NCBI GenBank assembly: GCA_018829205.1
Contig: JAHJUE010000006.1
Coordinates: 124,001-188,000 of the forward strand
From: Bacteroidota bacterium
GTDB taxonomy: Bacteria; Bacteroidota; Ignavibacteria; Ignavibacteriales; Melioribacteraceae
DNA: 64,000 bases
Direction of reading: 5' to 3'
The notes under the pieces were generated by a model. That model was not told where the DNA came from, ran no database searches, and saw only the letters and a list, made by a program, of their open reading frames with translations. Positions 27,290 through 36,261 of this stretch are shown here, in pieces. The position numbers were made by a program, and so were the translations under genes. Every line of letters starts with the position of its first letter. Position 1 is the stretch's first letter.

Positions 27290-29701
27290 TTAGTTATCTA
27301 TAACTAATGATTCTTTTGATCTTCGAAACGCGGAAATTATAAATCCGGCAACCATTACTAACACTCCAGCCCAAACTAGATTTATAAAAGGTTTTACACT
27401 CGCGTCAATCGAAAGTATTTCTTTAGGGGATGACAATTGACCGTTTTGAACGCCGTCGAGGTTAGAAAGCACCAAGGAGACTTTCCCGGAAGCGTCTAAA
27501 TTACTCATTTCTATTTTAAGATTTGCATCCTTAAATTCCACAGCTTCAAAACTTCTTTGTCCTCCGCTGTTTTTCATAGCAGGTTCAAGCTGTACGTACT
27601 TCCCTTTGTATTCTAAAGTTATTTCCGCGCCTATTCTAAAATCACCGCCGCTCATCATTGAGGACATTGCATCGGGAGGGAAATTAAATTTATCGAAAAT
27701 TATTTTAGCACCGTTAAATTCATAACTTTCACCCCTGCTTAATGTAACGTTAGTTCCGGCATTTGAATTGTGCCCCGAACCGTCTTCGTAACTTACAGGC
27801 GCCACATAAAAATCTTTTGTAATTAAATTCAGAATATCAGGTTCTCTCATTAAACTATTATTAAACTCGGCAATATACATAACCGGCGCAACAACCGATT
27901 TATCCGAACCGTCCGCCACCTCGATATTAAAGGCATATTTTTGACCATTCTCAATTAAGTTAAATCCTGTAAATGTTAAATCATAACCAAGTACGTTAAC
28001 TTTTTCTCCTTTGGTCAGCTGTATTTGTTTAGTTTCGGAAAAACTGCCCGAGGCAATAACACCGAGCATAAATAATGCGATTCCGATATGAGCAACATAA
28101 GCTCCCAGAAAAGATTTCCTTCCCATAAATATTTTATATGCTATTTCAAGATTCACAAACAGTGTAAACGAAGCCGACAATGTAAATATTATAAGCATAA
28201 TATCCGTTACACCGCCGAAGACCGCTATTAAAATTGTTAAAACGAAGGCTGATATCATTGAGAATCTCGCCTGTTTTAGGAAATCTTTTTTATTTGTATG
28301 TTTCCATTTAAGCAGCAGACTAAAACCGTTGAGAAATCCTATTATAATCCCAATTGGCAAATTCAATTCGTTGTAAAATCTTACTTCAACGGATTGACCG
28401 AAAATTGGGGCGGATGTACCAACAAGTACAATTATAGCCGCTGCAATTAGAGCTACCGACCCGGTAAATAATGCTAACTCTCTTGAAAGCAGATTATCTT
28501 CAAAATTAAAATGTTCGTTTAAATATTTCCATCTGTATGCTATTGCTCCAAAACCAAGAATAGTAAAAATGCCTACAAGCGAAATGAGCAATAAATAAAC
28601 CGTCATGCCGGGATCAACAAATGAATGAACGGAAGCGTCGCCAAGTATTCCGCTTCTTGTTAAAAAGGTACTGTATAAAACAAGAAGGTAGGTCATAATA
28701 CATAATATTAAGTTAGTTTTCCCGAATCTTCCTATACCGTCTTTAGCCTGAGTTTTTCTTTGCACAAGCATTGTATGTATAGATGCTACTCCAATAATCC
28801 ACGGAACAAGACTTGAATTTTCAACCGGGTCCCATCCCCAGTATCCGCCCCATCCCAGCACCCCGTAAGCCCAGTAACCGCCAAGCATAATCGCAAGACC
28901 AAGCACCATTGTACCCGAAAGAACCCATGGCAAAGCCTGTTTGATCCAATTATTGTATTCGTTTTTAAGAAGAGCTGCGAATGCGAATGCGAATGGAACT
29001 GTTGACATAGAGAATCCGACGAATAATATCGGAGGGTGAATCTGCATCCAGAAATTTTGGAGTAGAGGATTCAGTCCTTTACCTTGAACAATAAAATCGT
29101 TTACCGCTATTCCCTGTGATTTAAGAATTCCGAAAAGTTCGCTGTTCATTTTCACAAATGTTTTGCCGCCGCCTGCATCTTCAAATAAAAAATTCTGAAG
29201 AAACGGGGCTGAAAGCAAACTTTGCTTTATACTTTTAATCTCAATAAAGGTTGGGTCTGCCCAAATATATGCGAAAGGATTTTTCAGCATTGGGCTTACC
29301 ATTATTAACAAAAATGTTGCGGCGAGAGAAAAAATCATCATTACACGCTGTTCAAGATCACCGCGTTTTGATGTATATTCAAGTAATATTAATCCTACAA
29401 TAGCCGTAAAGAAAAGCCAAAGCATAAAACTGCCTTCCTGCCCGGCATAAAATGTGGACATTAAAAGTCCGGTAGGTAAATCGCTGCCGCTGTAATTATA
29501 TATATATTTGTACTGATATTGATGCGTTAAGATTGCGTGCAGCAGTAAAGCGCTTGAGGCTATAACCATAATTGCCATTGTATGGTATCCAATCCTCGCG
29601 AACTTTAATGTATTCTCATAACCTTTATAGGTCATAAAATACATAAGCACGGTAAACGCCCCGGCCAACATCCCGAGGGTCAGCAATATATTGCCTATCA
29701 T
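27290..29701 (-). CDS. ccmF: Cytochrome c haem lyase subunit CcmF
   Basis: 803 residues; typical CcmF is about 650. It joins haem delivered by CcmE to apocytochrome CxxCH cysteines. The tryptophan-rich motif WGGYWGWD is at 284-291, HPP at 222-224, LTRSGIL follows. Extra length comes from an insert at about 145-205, between NPF and GLNPLLQ, which are nearly adjacent in E. coli CcmF, and from a long periplasmic region between about 585 and 775 before the last helix. Last gene of ccmCDEF. No ccmH or ccmG is next to it. Confidence 0.93.
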   Translation of the reverse strand: MIGNILLTLGMLAGAFTVLMYFMTYKGYENTLKFARIGYHTMAIMVIASSALLLHAILTHQYQYKYIYNYSGSDLPTGLLMSTFYAGQEGSFMLWLFFTAIVGLILLEYTSKRGDLEQRVMMIFSLAATFLLIMVSPMLKNPFAYIWADPTFIEIKSIKQSLLSAPFLQNFLFEDAGGGKTFVKMNSELFGILKSQGIAVNDFIVQGKGLNPLLQNFWMQIHPPILFVGFSMSTVPFAFAFAALLKNEYNNWIKQALPWVLSGTMVLGLAIMLGGYWAYGVLGWGGYWGWDPVENSSLVPWIIGVASIHTMLVQRKTQAKDGIGRFGKTNLILCIMTYLLVLYSTFLTRSGILGDASVHSFVDPGMTVYLLLISLVGIFTILGFGAIAYRWKYLNEHFNFEDNLLSRELALFTGSVALIAAAIIVLVGTSAPIFGQSVEVRFYNELNLPIGIIIGFLNGFSLLLKWKHTNKKDFLKQARFSMISAFVLTILIAVFGGVTDIMLIIFTLSASFTLFVNLEIAYKIFMGRKSFLGAYVAHIGIALFMLGVIASGSFSETKQIQLTKGEKVNVLGYDLTFTGFNLIENGQKYAFNIEVADGSDKSVVAPVMYIAEFNNSLMREPDILNLITKDFYVAPVSYEDGSGHNSNAGTNVTLSRGESYEFNGAKIIFDKFNFPPDAMSSMMSGGDFRIGAEITLEYKGKYVQLEPAMKNSGGQRSFEAVEFKDANLKIEMSNLDASGKVSLVLSNLDGVQNGQLSSPKEILSIDASVKPFINLVWAGVLVMVAGFIISAFRRSKESLVIDN

Positions 29702-29722
29702 TTAGAAACTCCCTTCCGATTT

Positions 29723-30121
29723 TTAAGAGCTTTGGTTTTCGTCAAACTGCTCTTCATATTTGGATGGACATTTTGTTAAAATATCTGAAGCCTGGAAATA
29801 TCCGTTTTGACTGTTATATTTCCCGGTAACAACCACGCTGGTAGCTGATTCAAAATTATTAGGGATTGCTCCTTTATATATAACCTTTAATTCGGTTCCG
29901 TGTGAATCAGTCATGTAGAAAGAAAAAATATTTTTTTCTCTATCAATTTCATAGTTTTTAGCTTTTACCCATGCGCCGGTTGCTTTAATAGTTTTTGAAG
30001 AAGTTTTTATTGCAGAAAAATTTTCTTCGTAAGTTACATTGGTTTGTGTAAATAAATAAATCATTATCCCCAAAAAGACAACAATTATAAATCCGCCGAA
30101 CATATATTTGTTTTTCATCAT
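29723..30121 (-). CDS. ccmE: Periplasmic haem chaperone CcmE, CxxxY variant
   Basis: 132 residues: N-terminal membrane anchor (about 7-25) and an OB-fold domain. In most bacteria haem binds covalently to the His of a HxxxY motif near the C-terminus. Here the position reads ASDILTKCPSKYEE, so Cys118 and Tyr122 form CxxxY, the variant known from archaea and Desulfovibrio ('system I*'). The ATG overlaps the ccmD stop (TAATG), with RBS aaggag inside ccmD. Confidence 0.92.
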   Translation of the reverse strand: MMKNKYMFGGFIIVVFLGIMIYLFTQTNVTYEENFSAIKTSSKTIKATGAWVKAKNYEIDREKNIFSFYMTDSHGTELKVIYKGAIPNNFESATSVVVTGKYNSQNGYFQASDILTKCPSKYEEQFDENQSS

Positions 30122-30267
30122 TATTTCTCCTTAAGCTCTTGCTCAATTGCTTTTAATCTCTTGTCTGTATTAAATAAAAAGAAAAATATACCGGCCCAAA
30201 CAACCAGTACAATAAATAATACAATAAATATTGAATTATCCGAAAGAAATGAATAAAGTCCTTCCAA
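30121..30267 (-). CDS. ccmD: CcmD-like small membrane protein
   Basis: 48 residues, starting TTG at 30267 with gagg seven bases before. One membrane helix (about 13-33, SIFIVLFIVLVVWAGIFFFLF), then a charged helix DKRLKAIEQELKEK. This topology and the place between ccmC and ccmE match CcmD, the adaptor needed for release of haem-loaded CcmE from CcmC. Its stop overlaps the ccmE start by one base; its start lies ten bases after the ccmC stop. Confidence 0.85.
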   Translation of the reverse strand: MEGLYSFLSDNSIFIVLFIVLVVWAGIFFFLFNTDKRLKAIEQELKEK

Positions 30268-30276
30268 CTTATTACC

Positions 30277-30981
30277 TCAAATGATTTTTTTAAAAAGTTT
30301 ATCTTTAATTATCGCCGATTTGTAGCTTAAGTTCCACATCCAGAAATACAAAATTGTAAATGCTGTGAGGGATAAATAAAATACAATCTGCATATTCGCA
30401 TTCATTTTAAAATCTACAACGGGTCCTGAAGTATCGTCATTTGCCGATCCGGGATGCAATCCCGTCATAATTCTCGGCATAATAAAAATAAAAAACGGAA
30501 CAGTTAAAAATGATATTATGGAATACACCGCAGAAAGCCTTGCGCGTTTATCTTCATTTTCAATTGCCGATCTAAGTGCAAATAAAGAGCCGTAAATTAA
30601 GAGCAGAATAAAAATACTTGTTTCCCTTGGATCCCAATGCCAGAAAGCTCCCCAGGTAAATTTAGCCCATATTGAACCTGTAATTGTAGCTAACACAGTA
30701 AATATAAATCCGAGCTGAATTGCGGCGAAAGATTTAGCATCGTCGTCCATATTCTTTTTAACAAGATACTTTATCCCGTAAATCATTGCCATTAAAAACG
30801 CAATTACGGAAAGCCACGCGGTAGGTACATGAAAGAAAATTATTTTTGCTTTTTCTTCTAGTCCGGGAATATTAGGAAATTGATACCATGCAGCCGGTTT
30901 TGCAACAATAGGAAATGAAATGCCGGCTATTATGACATAACACATTAAAACAAAAAGTATAACTTTCCAGATATTTTTCAT
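30277..30981 (-). CDS. ccmC: Haem exporter/transfer protein CcmC
   Basis: 234 residues with six membrane helices. It loads haem onto CcmE. Tryptophan-rich motif WGAFWHWDPRE at 110-120, flanked by conserved periplasmic histidines (H51 in FFHVPTAW and the His in TGLHPG). First gene of the operon: the usual ccmA and ccmB genes are not upstream, and 335 non-coding bases separate it from the divergent bacteriohemerythrin gene. Confidence 0.95.
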   Translation of the reverse strand: MKNIWKVILFVLMCYVIIAGISFPIVAKPAAWYQFPNIPGLEEKAKIIFFHVPTAWLSVIAFLMAMIYGIKYLVKKNMDDDAKSFAAIQLGFIFTVLATITGSIWAKFTWGAFWHWDPRETSIFILLLIYGSLFALRSAIENEDKRARLSAVYSIISFLTVPFFIFIMPRIMTGLHPGSANDDTSGPVVDFKMNANMQIVFYLSLTAFTILYFWMWNLSYKSAIIKDKLFKKII

Positions 30982-31316
30982 TTATTACCTATAAAAACGT
31001 TCAAAAATATAGACAAAATAATATTAATTAACTAAATGTACTTATTTGCCTATTTAAATAAAATCTCGTGTCTTAATATAGTTTTTCGATTATAAAGTTG
31101 CTATAAAAATGGGAGAAATAAGGTATCAATATTATTTAGTATATATGTAATCTATTTAATCGAGCCAATTATATAGATAAATAACGGAAAATGTTTCCGG
31201 AATTAATAAACTAAAAAATATCAACGAAAAAATGTTGCCAATTTTTAATATCAGCTAAATAATATTTAATAGTTTCCGATAATTATTTATAAAATTAAAT
31301 AATAGGAGATTCATTT
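30982..31316. other. Divergent promoter region of ccmC and bacteriohemerythrin
   Basis: About 75% A+T, no coding frame. It must hold promoters for both genes, but no convincing -35/-10 pair or palindromic operator stood out. RBS taggag precedes the plus-strand ATG. Confidence 0.5.
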
Positions 31317-31709
31317 ATGGCTCTTTTCCAATGGAACAATTCGTTCAGTGTAAATAACTCAGAAATTGATAAACAGCATCAAAAACTGGTAGAACTTGTT
31401 AATAGTCTCCATGATGCGATGAGTCAGGGTAAAAGTAAAGATGTATTAGGAAAAATCTTTAACGATCTAATAATATACACTAAATCACACTTCAAGTCCG
31501 AAGAAAACCTAATGCTCAATAAAAATTATCCTGATTATACAGCACATAGATTGGAACACCAAAAACTTACAAATCAGGTAATAAAATTAAAAGCGGAATT
31601 TGACGCGGGCAAGGTAGTAATAAGTATTGAATTATTAAATTTCCTTAAAGATTGGCTGAAGAAACATATCCTTGAGACCGATAAAAAATATATGCCGTTT
31701 GTGAATTAA
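31317..31709 (+). CDS. Bacteriohemerythrin
   Basis: 130 residues, one hemerythrin domain. All seven diiron ligands are visible: H21, H58, E62, H77, H81, H117 and D122 (IDKQHQKL, HFKSEE, HRLEHQ, HILETD). It reversibly binds O2 and can deliver, store or scavenge it in the cytoplasm. Single-gene unit divergent from ccmC; a role in protecting low-potential electron-transfer proteins from oxygen is plausible but inferred. Confidence 0.95.
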   Translation: MALFQWNNSFSVNNSEIDKQHQKLVELVNSLHDAMSQGKSKDVLGKIFNDLIIYTKSHFKSEENLMLNKNYPDYTAHRLEHQKLTNQVIKLKAEFDAGKVVISIELLNFLKDWLKKHILETDKKYMPFVN

Positions 31710-31829
31710 TTATTTTCTTTTATTAGGATTTTGCAAACTTTCCCAATTCTCAAAACGTCATAATAATAGTTTATAAATAAGTTATTAATTGTTACTTTGA
31801 CAAATGTTAATTATTAAAATGAAAATTCT

Positions 31830-32921
31830 GTGAGTAAACAAAATCCTATTAAACGAATATTCGATCTTTATACAAGCGATTTAAGCTATCAGGAAATAGA
31901 AAGACTTGTAAAACGAGACGCCGCTGAAGTATACGAATTCTTTTCAAGAGATATTCCTAAACCTGATCCGACTCAGAATAAACTCACAAGAATATTGATT
32001 TTTATTAGAAGTTTATTTAATGCTTTTCTTTTAAAACTAACTCCGGCAAGAAGAGTTTTTTATTTAGTATCCTTAATTTTCGCATTATTCGGAATAATAA
32101 ATAATATAGACGGTTATATTATTTTTTCATTTATTATTATTAATTCACTTTTAGCTTTTGAGCTCGCCGATAAATTAACGTCAAAAAACGAAATTGATCT
32201 AGCACGAAAAATTCAGAATGAATTGATACCAAAAATTCCGCCGGAAAATTCTCTTTATGAAATTGCCGCATTTTACGAATCGGCAAAAGAAGTAGGGGGC
32301 GATTATTTTGACGTAATTCCCTGCGGTTCGCATAAGGATGAGTTGATTCTGGTTATTGGGGATATTTCGGGGAAAGGAATGGCAGCCGCTTTATATATGG
32401 TAAGGGTTCAGGCAATAATGCACGCTCTTGTAAAAGCTTCATCCGATCCAAAAGAAATAATAATAAATTTAAAAAATACTTTTTCCGAAAAACTTCTGCC
32501 CGAGTATTTTCTTACATTAATTACCGCGTCAATTAAAGCAGACGGAAGTATATCCATGTGTAAAGCCGGTCATCCCCCGGTACTTCACTTCAAAAAATCC
32601 TCGGCCGAGATTGAAACCATTAATATAAAAGGAATGGGTATCGGGTTAAAAGATAAAGGTATGTTTGAGAAAACAATTGAGGAAAAAACAATTATTCCTG
32701 AAAAAGATGATATTATTTTGTTTTATACAGACGGAATAACAGAAGCGATGAACAACTTTAAAGCCGAGTATGGGGCCGAAAGACTAAAAAATGTTTTGGT
32801 AGAGAATGCTCATCTTCCTGTAAATGAAATAAAACATAAAATTCTTCAATCGGTTTATTTATTCAGAGGAGATACGCCTCAATTTGATGATATTACATTA
32901 GTTGTTTTAAAGAAAAAATAA
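31830..32921 (+). CDS. Membrane-bound SpoIIE/RsbU-type PP2C phosphatase
   Basis: 363 residues, GTG start. A cytoplasmic N-terminus is followed by two membrane helices (about 76-92 and 96-114), a short coiled coil with the QNELIPKIPP phosphatase entry motif, and a PPM phosphatase domain: GGDYFD (156-161), GDISGKGMAAAL, AGHPP, YTDGITEA, FDDITLVVLK. These supply the metal-binding aspartates. Such enzymes dephosphorylate STAS anti-anti-sigma proteins. No sensor domain is visible beyond the membrane hairpin. Its stop is four bases from that of the convergent Sel1 gene. Confidence 0.9.
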   Translation: MSKQNPIKRIFDLYTSDLSYQEIERLVKRDAAEVYEFFSRDIPKPDPTQNKLTRILIFIRSLFNAFLLKLTPARRVFYLVSLIFALFGIINNIDGYIIFSFIIINSLLAFELADKLTSKNEIDLARKIQNELIPKIPPENSLYEIAAFYESAKEVGGDYFDVIPCGSHKDELILVIGDISGKGMAAALYMVRVQAIMHALVKASSDPKEIIINLKNTFSEKLLPEYFLTLITASIKADGSISMCKAGHPPVLHFKKSSAEIETINIKGMGIGLKDKGMFEKTIEEKTIIPEKDDIILFYTDGITEAMNNFKAEYGAERLKNVLVENAHLPVNEIKHKILQSVYLFRGDTPQFDDITLVVLKKK

Positions 32922-32925
32922 ATTT

Positions 32926-34461
32926 TTAATCCTCAAAAATAATGAACTCATCACCGGCAGGTCTAATTTCATCATACATTCTTTTTAATGAATTATAAGA
33001 AGCCATATTGCCTCTTTGAGCAGATTTTCGGTATAGTTCAACTGCTTTAGGCTTATCAGTTTTAACTCCAATTCCTTTTTCATAACAATAAGCTAGCGCA
33101 GATTGCGCAAGCACAGAACCTGATTCGGAAGATTCCATAAAAGTTTTTATTTCATTTGATACATCCTTGCCTTCAGCATATTCCGAAATTTCGCTGAAAG
33201 CTATTCTTACTTTTGCTTCAATGCTCCCTTTCAAAGCGGCTTCGGACCAGTATTCCATCGCTTTCTTTTTGTCATGTTCAACCAAGTCGCCGTTATAATA
33301 ACAGAGCCCGGTTTCCACAATTGCCTGAACATGTCCTAAAGAAACGGCTTTTTTGAGAAGATCAAATGCCTGTTCGGAAGTAATTCTGTAATCTATGCCT
33401 AATGCAACAAGTCCTGCCCATGCATACATCGCGTCGGGATTATGCGCATCGGTTTCTTTTTGAAGTATATCAAAAAAACCATCTGTCCGTACAAGATTAT
33501 ATAAATTTTCCAACGCCTTTTGAGAACCTAAACGAAGTGAACGAAGATAATTTACAGCCGCACTTATAATATTCTTTTTAACAACAATTCCTTTTTCATA
33601 ACCGCGACCGGCAATTAAAAGCGCTTCGGGGCTTCCGGATTTTGCGGCAAATTTAATTAATTCAGAAGCAGTTGTATCTTTTAAACCTGCTTTATTAATT
33701 ATATCGGAAATTCCCAAAGTTTCTTTTAATTTATCTGTATTCTGATTAAGAACTTCTTTAACAGCTTTAATTTCTTCTTCTTCCGAAAGCGAATCGTTTT
33801 CAAAATCAAAAAAATCCAATTCCCAATTTTGATCCATTAATTCAGCTTTTCCTGAAGAATTAAGGTATGCAGTATTTTTATCGGTTTCGGCCGAATCAAG
33901 CGCGAATGTAAATCCCGCTTTTTTAAATTGATCTAATGCATCCTTTGCGTATTCAAATCCTCCTTCCGATGCTTTTTTAATCCATCTATAAGCCTCATAA
34001 TAATTTCTATTTACAACAAGGTTATCTGTAAGAAAAATTCCGTATGCATACTGCCCGGAAGGCATTCCCGAAACAGCCGAAGACTTAAAATACTCAAATG
34101 CTTTAAATGGATTCCAGCTTACGCCGATTGCGTTATTCAGCATTATCGCATAGTTAAATTTTGCAAACGGCAAATTTTGTTCAACGGCCTTTTTTATCCA
34201 ATAAACCGCTTGGGCAGTATCAGGAAGAAATCCTTTGCCGAGAAGATATCTTAAACTTAATTCATGCTGAGCGTAAGGATCGCCGCCGTTTGCCTCTTTT
34301 AATAGTAAAAATCCTGTTAATAATTGATATGAGGGATACTTTGCTTTTATCAGAGGATACATTGATTTAGGCTGTGTACTCTTAAATGCTTTACTTAATG
34401 TTGAGTCCTGTGCATTTATTAGATTAGCCGCTAATAGAATTAATAGCAATATTTTTTTCAA
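32926..34461 (-). CDS. Secreted Sel1-repeat (TPR-like) protein
   Basis: 511 residues with signal peptide (MKKILLLILLAANLINAQ). The chain consists of Sel1-like repeats with the A-x(4)-G/Y-x(3)-G spacing, for example AQHELSLRYLLGKGF, AKFNYAIMLNNAIGV, SGQYAYGIFL, AQSALAYCYEKGIGV. A charged linker at about 205-250 separates two repeat blocks. Sel1 proteins are protein-interaction scaffolds. The partner is not evident. Confidence 0.85.
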   Translation of the reverse strand: MKKILLLILLAANLINAQDSTLSKAFKSTQPKSMYPLIKAKYPSYQLLTGFLLLKEANGGDPYAQHELSLRYLLGKGFLPDTAQAVYWIKKAVEQNLPFAKFNYAIMLNNAIGVSWNPFKAFEYFKSSAVSGMPSGQYAYGIFLTDNLVVNRNYYEAYRWIKKASEGGFEYAKDALDQFKKAGFTFALDSAETDKNTAYLNSSGKAELMDQNWELDFFDFENDSLSEEEEIKAVKEVLNQNTDKLKETLGISDIINKAGLKDTTASELIKFAAKSGSPEALLIAGRGYEKGIVVKKNIISAAVNYLRSLRLGSQKALENLYNLVRTDGFFDILQKETDAHNPDAMYAWAGLVALGIDYRITSEQAFDLLKKAVSLGHVQAIVETGLCYYNGDLVEHDKKKAMEYWSEAALKGSIEAKVRIAFSEISEYAEGKDVSNEIKTFMESSESGSVLAQSALAYCYEKGIGVKTDKPKAVELYRKSAQRGNMASYNSLKRMYDEIRPAGDEFIIFED

Positions 34462-34521
34462 AAATTTTTCTTCAATTTGTAAAAAGATTTGTTTTGATTT
34501 TATTAGACAATGACGGGCCGT

Positions 34522-34941
34522 TTATTGGTTTAATTTTTTTTTCATTGTAAAAATATTTCTACCATTTTCAGACCTGTAACTCGTACTGTCCATTAGGCTT
34601 TCAATAATAAACAATCCCATTCCGCCTTCCGGAAGATTCTCAATATCATCGGGATCAAAATCCAGAGTCGGTTTTTCAAAATTTGTTCTTGCAATACCTT
34701 TATCCGAAATATCCGTTATAAATTCGGAATCTTTAATCGCAACCTTTATTTCAATAGATTTTGTTTCCTCTTTATTATATGAATGTGTAATAACATTATT
34801 AAGAGCTTCTATTACACATATTAAAAGATCGTTGCATTCGGATTCGGCGATACCGTTTTTCATGCAGAACCTTTTAATACCGTCTGCAGTACTATTAACG
34901 TTTTTATACTCGCTCTTTATAAAATAAGTTTCAACAGGCAT
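34522..34941 (-). CDS. RsbW-like anti-sigma/STAS serine kinase (GHKL ATPase)
   Basis: 139 residues, single HATPase_c domain. N box ICVIEALNNVITHSY, G1-like region DISDKGIA, and G2 GGMGLFIIESLMD fit the RsbW/SpoIIAB-type kinases that phosphorylate STAS proteins and hold sigma factors. It lies between two signalling genes on the same strand. A second, divergent relative is encoded at 43501. Confidence 0.88.
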   Translation of the reverse strand: MPVETYFIKSEYKNVNSTADGIKRFCMKNGIAESECNDLLICVIEALNNVITHSYNKEETKSIEIKVAIKDSEFITDISDKGIARTNFEKPTLDFDPDDIENLPEGGMGLFIIESLMDSTSYRSENGRNIFTMKKKLNQ

Positions 34942-35084
34942 TATTACAATCTTTTGATTAACAAAAACGTAAGTTATAAAAAAAATACAAATTTATAATT
35001 AAAAAGAAGTGAAAATTAAATAAATAGATTAGTTCTCTTTAATGTAATAGGAATAAAACGGAAATAAAAGAAGTGACGGAAAAT

Positions 35085-36041
35085 TTAACTTAGAGGAAGA
35101 GTGAATCTAAACTCACTTCCTTTGCCTAATTTGCTTGTAACCTTAATGGTTCCTAAACCTTTTTCAATAAATTCTTTGCAAATTACTAAACCTAAGCCGG
35201 TACCTTTTTCTTTATTTGTTCCTAAAGTAGAATGCTGAACATCAATTCTAAAGAGTTTTTCTACTTCTTCTTCAGACATTCCAATACCGTTATCTTTAAC
35301 TATAAACTCAATATGATTTTTATATATAGTTGAATACAGCTGAATTTCCCCTCCGGGCTTAGTAAATTTTATCGCGTTTGATATTAAATTACGGAGAATC
35401 GCTTCAAGTATATTTGCATCTGTATTTATAGTAATTGTATTATCAATCTTATTGATGATCTTTATATCTTTATTCTGCGCAAGATCGTTAAACAATTCAA
35501 AAATTCTTTTCGATATTTTTTCAAGAGACAGCGGCTCTTTTTCAAATTCAATTTTACCGCTTTGAAGTCTTGACCATTGAAGCAAATTTTCAAGAAGCGC
35601 GAACAGGCTTTTCGCGGATTTATGCATCTGCAGGGAATAATCTTCTATTTCATCATGAGTACACTCTTTTGCGTACTTTGCAAGGTATTCCGAAAAACCA
35701 AGTAGGGCCGTAAAAGGACTTCTTAAATCATGCGCAATTATTGAAAAAAATTTATCTTTATTCTGGTTAAGATTTTTTAATTTGTTTTCGGATTCTTTCA
35801 ACTTGGAATAAACAGCACTAAATTCTTCGTCGCTTTTTTCAGGGAATATTTGATTAAGCTCAAGTTCATCGAGGTATTTTTTAAGCTGAATTTCTTTTCT
35901 TATAAAATCCTGTTTTACCTTTTCCTGGTTTTTAATTTCTTTTCTTAACTCATATACTTCGTATAAGAGTTCTTCTTTAGATTTTACAATATCTTCTTCA
36001 TTATACTTTATTTGAGAAGAAGGCTGAAATTCAAACAGCAT
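35085..36041 (-). CDS. Soluble sensor histidine kinase
   Basis: 318 residues, no membrane helix. Coiled coil about 20-95, then HisKA with phosphorylation site H104 in SIIAHDLRSPF, and HATPase_c with NLISNAIKFTKPGG, VKDNGIGMSEEE and GTGLGLVICKEF. No PAS or other recognised sensor domain, so input may come through a partner bound to the coiled coil. No response regulator is adjacent; the nearest receiver is at 61613. Confidence 0.9.
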   Translation of the reverse strand: MLFEFQPSSQIKYNEEDIVKSKEELLYEVYELRKEIKNQEKVKQDFIRKEIQLKKYLDELELNQIFPEKSDEEFSAVYSKLKESENKLKNLNQNKDKFFSIIAHDLRSPFTALLGFSEYLAKYAKECTHDEIEDYSLQMHKSAKSLFALLENLLQWSRLQSGKIEFEKEPLSLEKISKRIFELFNDLAQNKDIKIINKIDNTITINTDANILEAILRNLISNAIKFTKPGGEIQLYSTIYKNHIEFIVKDNGIGMSEEEVEKLFRIDVQHSTLGTNKEKGTGLGLVICKEFIEKGLGTIKVTSKLGKGSEFRFTLPLS

Positions 36042-36261
36042 AAATTAGAAACCTGTAATAAGAATCAGAAATTATTTAAGTGATTTTATAATTTTAACTA
36101 ATTAAAGAAATACAATAGGCATTTTGGACTTAATGTTGGAATACAATATAATAATTGTTACTTCAATTAAAAACAATTATAGTGTTTTTTATTTAAATAA
36201 ATTATTGCCTTTATACTGTTAGATTTGGGTATATAAATCTGAAATAGAAAATTTTCACGAA

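Noticed and set aside
36151-36180. Inverted repeat ATAATTGTT...AACAATTAT upstream of the histidine kinase gene
   Set aside because: Very AT-rich with a 12-base loop; likely chance in this composition.
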